NCBI GenBank assembly: GCA_964493695.1
Contig: CAZBPG010000002.1
Coordinates: 69,258-133,257, forward strand
Source: Bog-950 sp964493695
Lineage (GTDB): Bacteria; Bacteroidota; Bacteroidia; Chitinophagales; LD1
Direction: 5' to 3'
DNA: 64,000 nucleotides
In this document: positions 6,741-15,700 of the stretch, piece after piece
Numbering within the stretch: position 1 is the first letter of the stretch
Layout of the letters: every line of letters starts with the position of its first letter
The notes under the pieces: model-generated
Told to the model about the DNA's origin: nothing
What the model saw: only the letters and a program-made list of their open reading frames with translations
Database searches by the model: none
Position numbers and translations under genes: made by a program

Positions 6741-9700
6741 ATGGCCAATTCTACGTTACCCTGCAACGTACTTAACAAAGTATTGTCAACCCGCACCGCT
6801 TTAACCGGTAAACCTTTTTCGAAAAATTTACTGGCAGCCGCAGTCTTGTTGTTGTTTACAACAAGTAAAAGCTGGGGGGGTGTCAAAACTGCGACAATAT
6901 CTGCCAACATAGCTTACGGTTCAATTGTGTGGACCCCAGCGGGAGCACCTGTGGCAGGTGATGATGTGGTGCTTAACAATAATACGGCAAATACTTATAC
7001 GGTATCAGCAGTTCCTGCTGCCATACCTGCCACCGGCAGTTTTGCTTCTTTCACAATAGGAGGTTCAGGTAGCGGAAGAATTGTTTTAACAGGTGCCACA
7101 AGTACCGTTTGGACAACAGCATTTGTCGCTAACAACAATGTGACATTTGGTGGAGGCACGGTTGCGCTCGGAGTAAGCCTCACTTCAGCGGCAATGACAA
7201 GCGCAACAAGCAGTGTCGCTACTGCTAAAAACGTAATTATAACTTTTGGAAGTACTATTGGTATAGGCACTGGCGGAATCTTAACCGTGAATGGCACCGG
7301 CAGCATTAGTATTAACGGGAACGCAACCGGGTTATTGACTACTGCAAACACTCAGGTTGTTGTTACAAATGGAGCTAGTATTACTTATACACTTACAGGA
7401 CAGGCTTGTCAGCCGGCAGCCATGACTGTTCTGTCTGGTGGTACCTTGTATATTACCGGTGCTTCGGGAAGCAATACAATCTCTCAATTCCCGGCAGCGG
7501 CCATTTCGATGGCTGGTACCCTTAGGATTGGAGGTAACTTAGCCACCGTAGGGGGATCAAATAATATTAGCTATACGGGTACGCCTATTTTAAGGTACTC
7601 AAACACAGGAGCCTTTTCTGCCACTATCAGAGAATTTCCTGCCACAGGGGTTAGTACCGTTATAAGGGATGGAACCTCCGGCCAAACAGTAACGCTTAAT
7701 GGCGATATAACCCGTAGTATTACTACTTTAACTATGACATCAGGTCATTTAGCATTGACTTCTAGCGATAATTTAACAGTGACAGGTGCCTCTACCTGGA
7801 CTACAAACAATATAACCGTTCCGGCAAGCAGTACGCTAACCTTATCGGGAGCTATCTCTAACAACGGAACTACAATTGTTGCTTCAGGGGGCGCAGTAGC
7901 TTTAACCGGTGCAGGAGGTACTATGAACTTTAACAATACTACCGCACAGATTCAACTTACTAGCACAGGTGCACTAAATATTACTTCTACCCACGCTACT
8001 CCGCTTACAAGAACAAGCGGTATAATAACTGCTACCGGTGGCAGTTGCACAGTATCCTTTAGTCCCGCATCGGCACAAAACTGGACTGTTCCGGCAAGTC
8101 TGATGTCCGGCACTTGGGCTTTGGCAACTTTGACCTTAAATATGGGTACTACGGGTAGTGTTGTTTTAAATAACACAAACAACATAACGGTTGCCACCAA
8201 TTTCAATCTTACATCAGGAAAGACCATTATCAACACAGGCTACATTCAATTAGCTGTTGGGTGCAATTTTATCGGCACACCAGGTGTTGACAATATGATT
8301 GTAACCTCTTCCACCGGAGATTTTAGACGCGTGATAGGAAGCAATGGTATTGGCTACAACTTCCCTATTGGTGAAAACACCGGCACTGCAGAATACAGTG
8401 GATTCGCCCTTACTTTTGCTTCCGGTGCTTCTTCCCAGGTTGTCGGGTTTAGAGTAGTGGACGGAATACCTACCAGCAACCCGGCCGCTTACATTTCACG
8501 CTATTGGGTATCTTCCTTCTCGGGCTCCACTACCTATAATTACTCAATGAATTTGCCGTATAACGGCAGTACAGGTGATGTAGTAGGCAGCGAAAGTTTA
8601 ATGAAGTCGGCTTACAGAGTGTCGGGAAGTTGGATAAGTGTAGGCACCGTAAACACAAGTAGCGATTTAATAGGCTATTCCGGTTTAACAAGTGCAACCG
8701 GCCCTTTGACAACCAATAATCAATTCACCGGTTTGGATGTAGCCTGCGCTACTCCTACAGCACCCAATAGTTTCAATCTTTCGGCCATCAGCAACTCATC
8801 TACCCCTGTAACCATGGCGGGCACCGTAGGTTTTTCGGCCACCACCAATGTTACAGGGCTTGTGATTTTTGCCAATAGCACCAACACACCCGCAGCTCCG
8901 GCAGATGGGGTGGACTATGCGGTGGGCGATGTGTTGCCATCGGGTGCCATTTGTATATACAAAGGCGGAACTCCAAGCACCAGCATGGCCTGGTCGTATG
9001 ATGCCAGTTTAACCGGGGGAACCGATTTATCACCAAGCACTTTCTATTACTTCAATAGCTTTTCCTATTCATCAGGTGCTACCTGCAACACCAGGTATTC
9101 CAGCACCTATGTAGCTTCTACCATGGGGCCGGGTATTACAGCCGGCACTTACCCAACCGTGGGCAATTGTGTGGGCGTCCAAACAGCCAGCTTTCCATAC
9201 ACCGCCACAACCGGAGCACCGGATCAATATAACATTGTTTGGGATAACCTTAACTCGGATGCGATTGCGGCAGGTTTTGTAAATGTGCAGGCAGGGGCTA
9301 CTTATACTACCGGATTCACCAGCCTACCGGCCAGCCCGGTAAGCATTGCTATTCCCGCAGGGGTGGCACCGGGTGTTTACACCGGCAAATTGAACGTAAA
9401 AAACAGCAGCACCGGTTATACTATTCTTGATAATGGAGGCGGCACTGCCAGTCTTCAAACCGTGCAAGTAACCGTAGTTGCCAACACGGGTATTTCGGGT
9501 ACCAAAACAGTGGGAACCGGAGGAGATTACTTAACCTTTAACGGAGCCAGTGGTTTGTTTGCTGCTATTAATACCAACGGATTGTCGGGCAACCTTACGG
9601 TGAACGTAATCAGCGATATAACGGAAACAACCACTACCGCCTTAAATCAGGTAGCTAATTACTGCGGAGGACCTTTTACCATCACTATACAACCGGTAGA

Positions 9701-12700
9701 TGCCACTTTGCGTACTATCAGCGGTAGCCTGGCTACATCTTTAATACAGTTTGCCGGTGCCGATAATATAACGGTGGATGGAAATTACAGCGGTGAGGGG
9801 CGATATCTGCGGTTCAAGAATACCAATACCTCTACCGGCAACGTATTCTACCTGACCAACGATGCCTCGTTCATCAACATTGCGAATTGCGATATACAGG
9901 GTATAAGTTCAAACGCAGCCAACGCAGTTATCAATATCGGTGCAGGCACAGCTACGGGTAACAACAATATATACATTGACAATAACCTGATTCACGATGC
10001 CGGAACAGGTCTCTATCCGCTTCAACTGATTTACTCCAATGGCAGCGCGGGCTTTCCTAACAACACTATCAGCATTACCAATAATGAGTTGTATAATTTC
10101 TCGAGTTTTGGCGGAGGTGCAGGAGCCAGAAGAGCTTATGCCATCAATGTAACCAATACAGGCAACGGCAGCAACTGGACTATTACGGGTAACAGCGTTT
10201 ATAATACCTTTATAGATGGCACAGGGTTTCAAACAGCCATCAGCTTTGTGCCCGGTGTATCTTCTACGAACAATACAATCAGCAGTAACTGGATAGGAGG
10301 AAAATCGGCCAATGGCGGAACTGCTAATACCCCTTGGCAAAACAGCTATGATAACTACTCAAGCGGTGAAAACCGTGGAGTAGGGATTATTGTAACCGCA
10401 GGAGATGTACTTGTTGACGACAATAAAATTACCAATATCTGGTGGTCAAACGGAGATTATTCGGGATTTGTTTGTCTGCATATTCTTGGAGCAACAAATG
10501 TTACCGTTACCAACAACGAATTTGGTAGCGGAACAGCCGGCACACCGGATAACACCAAAATTATTCGGGTAAGCGGAGGTGGTGTTTCACTCGGTGCAGC
10601 TCCGGGCTATATATATGGAGTATGGAATCAGAGCACTAACAGCTCTACTACCACCTACGATGGAAACAACTTCTACTACTTATGGCAAAGTGGTGGTTGC
10701 TCTTCTTGTGAAGGAGGTAACGTACATTGTATAGCCCATCAAACTGCAGGGCCTGCCATCATTACAAACAACGTGATAAACGGGGCACAAGGCTCTGGAT
10801 ATTATTGGAACCAATATGGATTTAGAGTAGAACCTTCGACCTCTACTTCGGGTAATATGATTGCAAACAACATAGTTGCCGGTCCTTATGTAAATGGATC
10901 GGGTGTGGGAAGCGGTGTTACCAATGTTGGTATATATGTGAGAGCCTTAGGAACCAATACCGTGAGCGGAACTATAAAGGAAAACGTGGTTTGGGATATG
11001 CGCAGCAATGAAGTGGAGGGATATACCGAAGGTATTTATATTCTGGCTAATGGAGGAGGAAACGGAAACTGGAATATCACTAACAACCAGGTTACCTTAA
11101 AGAACAACGGAAACACCGGTGTGCCAATAGGTTTATATGGTATTGAAGTGGATTTGAACTCAGCTTCTACCACCACCGTAGATTACAACTCGGTTTACAT
11201 CAGCGGTTCTAACGGTGGCTCTCCGGTTAATGGATATGATTTCAGTTCTTATGCTTTTTTCCGGTATCCCAACCAAACCGGTACTGTTACCGGTGATGCT
11301 ACCACTATACGGAATAATATCTTTATCAATACCCGGGTAGTTTCAAATGGTTTAACAAGCGGTCATTATGCTATCGCTAACCTGGCCAATTCGCTCACCA
11401 ACTGGTCGGTGAGCGATAACAACCTGCTGGTTACCGGTAATGGCTCAAAATCATTTTTAGGTTATTACGGAGCAAACAGAGCTACTTTGAGCGACTGGCA
11501 AACTGCCACCGGTAAAGACGCAGGCAGTTTTACGGCTACCTACACAAGTGGTTCCTCTAATTTTGCGTCTACAACACTTAACCCTGATAACCTTTTCAAT
11601 AATGCACTCAGCGATTTACATATTTCTTTCCTGGATTTAGAAAGCAATAAATTTGCAGATAATCGTGCAGCAGTTGTTTCAACTGTCACCGATTTTGATG
11701 GTGATGCCCGTGACGTAACAACACCCGATATTGGTGCCGATGAGTTTACAGTGCCAAGTCATTTTATCGCAACTACAACAGCTTCTTACGGACCATTCTG
11801 TACCAATGCCAGTTCCAATGTAAGTGTGGCATACTCGTCAATTGGAACTTTCACCGGCACTTTCCATGTGCAGATTTCTGATGCCAGCGGAGTGTTCCCA
11901 TCTAATACTAACGACAACTTAATTGGCTCAGGAACTTCACCAATTAGTGCCACTGTCCCTTCCGGTTTGGCGGCAGGTACCGGATATAAGGTGCGCGTGA
12001 TTAATAATGGCCCGGATACTTACGGTGTCAGTAATCCTGCTGCATTCACTATAAATGCAGCACCGGCTACGCCAACGTTTACAGCGGCCACTTCAACCAA
12101 CAATAATCTTACTCCTTGCTTAGTATCGAACAACTATACCATTAACCCGCAAAGCGGCTATAACTACTCATGGTCAGTGCCTGTTGGCTGGGGTGCAGTA
12201 ACCGGTGGAACTACCAACCAAATTACCGTTACTCCAAGCTTAGCAGCCGGTAACGTAACCGCTTCGGTTACTATAGCAGGCTGCGCGGCAGCTACAGCAA
12301 GTTTAAGCGTGGCACCTATTACTATACCTGCAGCACCGGTGGCAAATGGTAACATAACTCCGCAAACAACCGGTGTTAATGCTACCGATTTTACAGCTAA
12401 CTGGGGTGCGGTAAGTAGTGCATCAGGATATTATTTAGATGTAAGTGCTTCACCAACCTTTGGGTCAACGATTTATGCCACCGATCTTTTTATTTCGGAG
12501 TATGTGGAGGGGTCTAGCAGTAATAAGTATATCGAGATTTACAACGGCACCGGTGCGGATGTAGGCCTTGCTGACTATAGATTGCGCCTGTATGTAAACG
12601 GAGGCTCAAGCCCTACTAATGATATTCAACTGTCGGGGAACTTGAGCGCGGGAAGTACTATCGTATATAAAAACACTTCCGCTGCTGCTTATGGCGGCTC

Positions 12701-15700
12701 GGCAACCAGTAATGCCGCTGTGAATTTTACCGGAGATGATGCGGTTGCCCTATATAAAATCTCCACCACCAGCAACGTTGACATTATAGGAAGAATTGGT
12801 GAAGACCCGGGAACGGCATGGGCAAGTGGTGTGCATTCAACCGGAGAAAAAACACTGGTTCGGAAAGTTACAGTAACCGGTGGCGTGACTACCAATCCGG
12901 CAGGCGGATTCCCAACTATGGTTACCGAATGGGATGTCTATAATCAAGATGATGTTTCGCATCTTGGTTCTCACACCTATAACTTTACACCTTCATTTGT
13001 TGCCCCTTACAATAACTATCCAGTAAACGGCACCGCTCAGGCAGTTACCGGCTTAACCACCGGTGATACTTATTACTACCGCGTGCGGGCAACCAATGCC
13101 TGCGGTACGAGTGTTAACAGCAATGTGGTAGAGGTAACTACTGTATCTGCCTGCACGGCACCTTCGGCTAATGCTACTAATTTGAGCAACACCACTCCGG
13201 CCGCTACTACCTCTATTGGTTTATCCTGGACAGCAGGTACCGGTGCCGATGGTTACGTGGTAGCTATACGCACTACCGATAACGATTTTTCAGCGCTTAC
13301 TTTTCCCGATGCGGCTTCTCTGCCTGCAGCGGGTTCATCTCCCTGGGCAGATAACGAAGTGACCAATGTGGTAACCGGTGCTACGGCTACAATTCCGGAC
13401 TTAGCACCTAATACCCCTTATTATTTTAAAGTTTATGCTTACAGAGATTGTTCGGGCACTTATAAATTTAATAACAACAACGCTACCGATAACCCGCTCA
13501 GCACCGCTACAGCAGTACCGGCATCTGAAATTTCGATAAAGCGCACTTCTAACAGTGTGGATGTAGCGGACGGCAGCACCTTCAGTTTTGGCTCTGTAAA
13601 CGTGGGCAGTCCGCTCAGCATTCAGTTTACCATTGAAAATGCCGCATCAGCAACAGGTGACCTTACCATACCGGCTGTATTAAGTGCAGGGGCACCTTTT
13701 TCCATAACCGGCCAACCTGGTGCTACTACTTTGGCCCCGGGGGCAAGTACCACTTTCACGGTTCTTTACACACCGGTATCGGGCTTCAGCAGTTATGCCT
13801 TCAGCTTTGTCAACAACGATGGCAACGAAAATCCATTCAACATCACTTTTGAGGGAACCGGTGTACCTGCCTGTGTGGCGCCCAATCCGGTTACCAATGT
13901 TACTCTAACACCTGGCGCTGGTAACATTACTGGTGTAATTGATGCGCCCGCAGGCGGGGCTACCGGATATCTGGTGGTGCGCAATGCGACTGGTACCCTT
14001 AGCGGCACACCTTCCGGAAGCTATAACTTTGGCGATGCTTTTGGAACAGGCACTGTAGTGGCTTACGGTACAAGCACAGCCTTTACCTCCGGTGGCTTAA
14101 ACAACAATTCTGCGTACTATTACTTTGTATTTGCTTACAACAATACCGGTTGTTTTGGCGGCCCTGCCTATGCTGCGGGGTATAACGAAAGCGAAACTAC
14201 TTTAAACCTGCCGTACCAGGCATTCGATAATTTTAACCGCAATAACAACAATAGTGTAGGTGAGCCATCAAGTTTACCCGGCACTAATTGGGCAGAAACC
14301 GAAAGCGGAGCAACCAGCGCAAGAATATCGGCCAATGCACTCATGCTGGAAAGAGATGGCAACGGAGGAACTAACGGAAGGGAATATGTAAGTTTTGATA
14401 TGTCAGGCAAGTATCCTACTACATTCAGTAGTGCGGGTTCAAAACTCGAGTGGTATTTCAATGTAAGGCAAACCAGACAGGACCCGGCTGGATTTGATGG
14501 TGGAAATTATGGCTGTGCTTTTATCTTGGGAAGTACATCGGCTGATGTAACAAGCGGTGACGGATATGCCGTTGCGATGGGAAACCAGGGTGGTGGCGCT
14601 GCTACTACAGAGGGAATTCACTTAATTAAGTTCACTAACGGGTTAGATGCTAATTCAAATCTCGCCAACGTAGTTTCTTATTTCCCGGGTAGTTTTATTA
14701 TAGAAAACGAGTGGTCAATAAAGGTGACTTATGACCCTGCTACGGATGACTGGCAATTGTTTGCCAGAAATGACGGAACTTATGACGGAAGTTTTGCAGA
14801 CCCAACTACTGTCACCAACACCGAACTGAGAGGAACCCAAATGGACGACACTTATGTTTCAGGCAACCTGAGTTACCTTATCCCGTACTGGAACCGCGCT
14901 TCGGGCAGCAGCGAATATGCCCGTTTTGATAATATCAGCGTTCCTTTGGCGGAGGTAAACAGTTCAGAAATTAAAGTGGAGTATACCACCAACAATCCGG
15001 TAAACATTGCCGATGGTACCAGTTATAATTTTGGACCCGTGCAAGTTACCGGTGGCACCTATACAGCCGACTTTACTATAACCAATATCGGCACTACTAA
15101 CCTTTCGCTGGGCGCTATTTCCATTACCGGTGCAGATGCAGCAGATTTTAGTTATACATCACCAGGCACAGCCAGTTTAGCACCAAATGCTGCTGCTGCT
15201 TTTACCATTACGTTTAATCCCTCTTCTGCAGGACCCCAAACAGCAGATTTCAGCATGATTAACGGTGATACAGACGAAAATCCTTTCAACTTTACCCTGA
15301 ATGGTGAAGGAACCAATACGCTGCCGGTTATCAACGAGTTTGTAGCTGACATTAACGGAACCGACACCTACGAATATGTGGAGGTTTTTGGTGAAGGAAG
15401 TAAAAACTACAGCAACTTATGGGTGTTGGGCGTTGAGGGCGATGCATCGAATACCGGCCGCATAGAGAATGTTTATCAGGTTGGCACTACCAATGCAGGA
15501 GGTTACTGGATGAATACTGTTTCCGGAACTGACAACATTGAGAATAATACCATTACTTATATACTGGTGGAAGGATTTACCGGTGCACTCAATGATTTTA
15601 TTGACGCGAACGGTGACGGCACTATAGATAATAAACCATGGAACAGAATTTTAGATGATGTGGCTTACCGCGATGTAGCAGGTGCTAAGGTTTATTCATC

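Noticed and set aside
9909..10340. 143-residue minus-strand frame within the giant gene
   Set aside because: Antisense to beta-helix repeats with no independent support.
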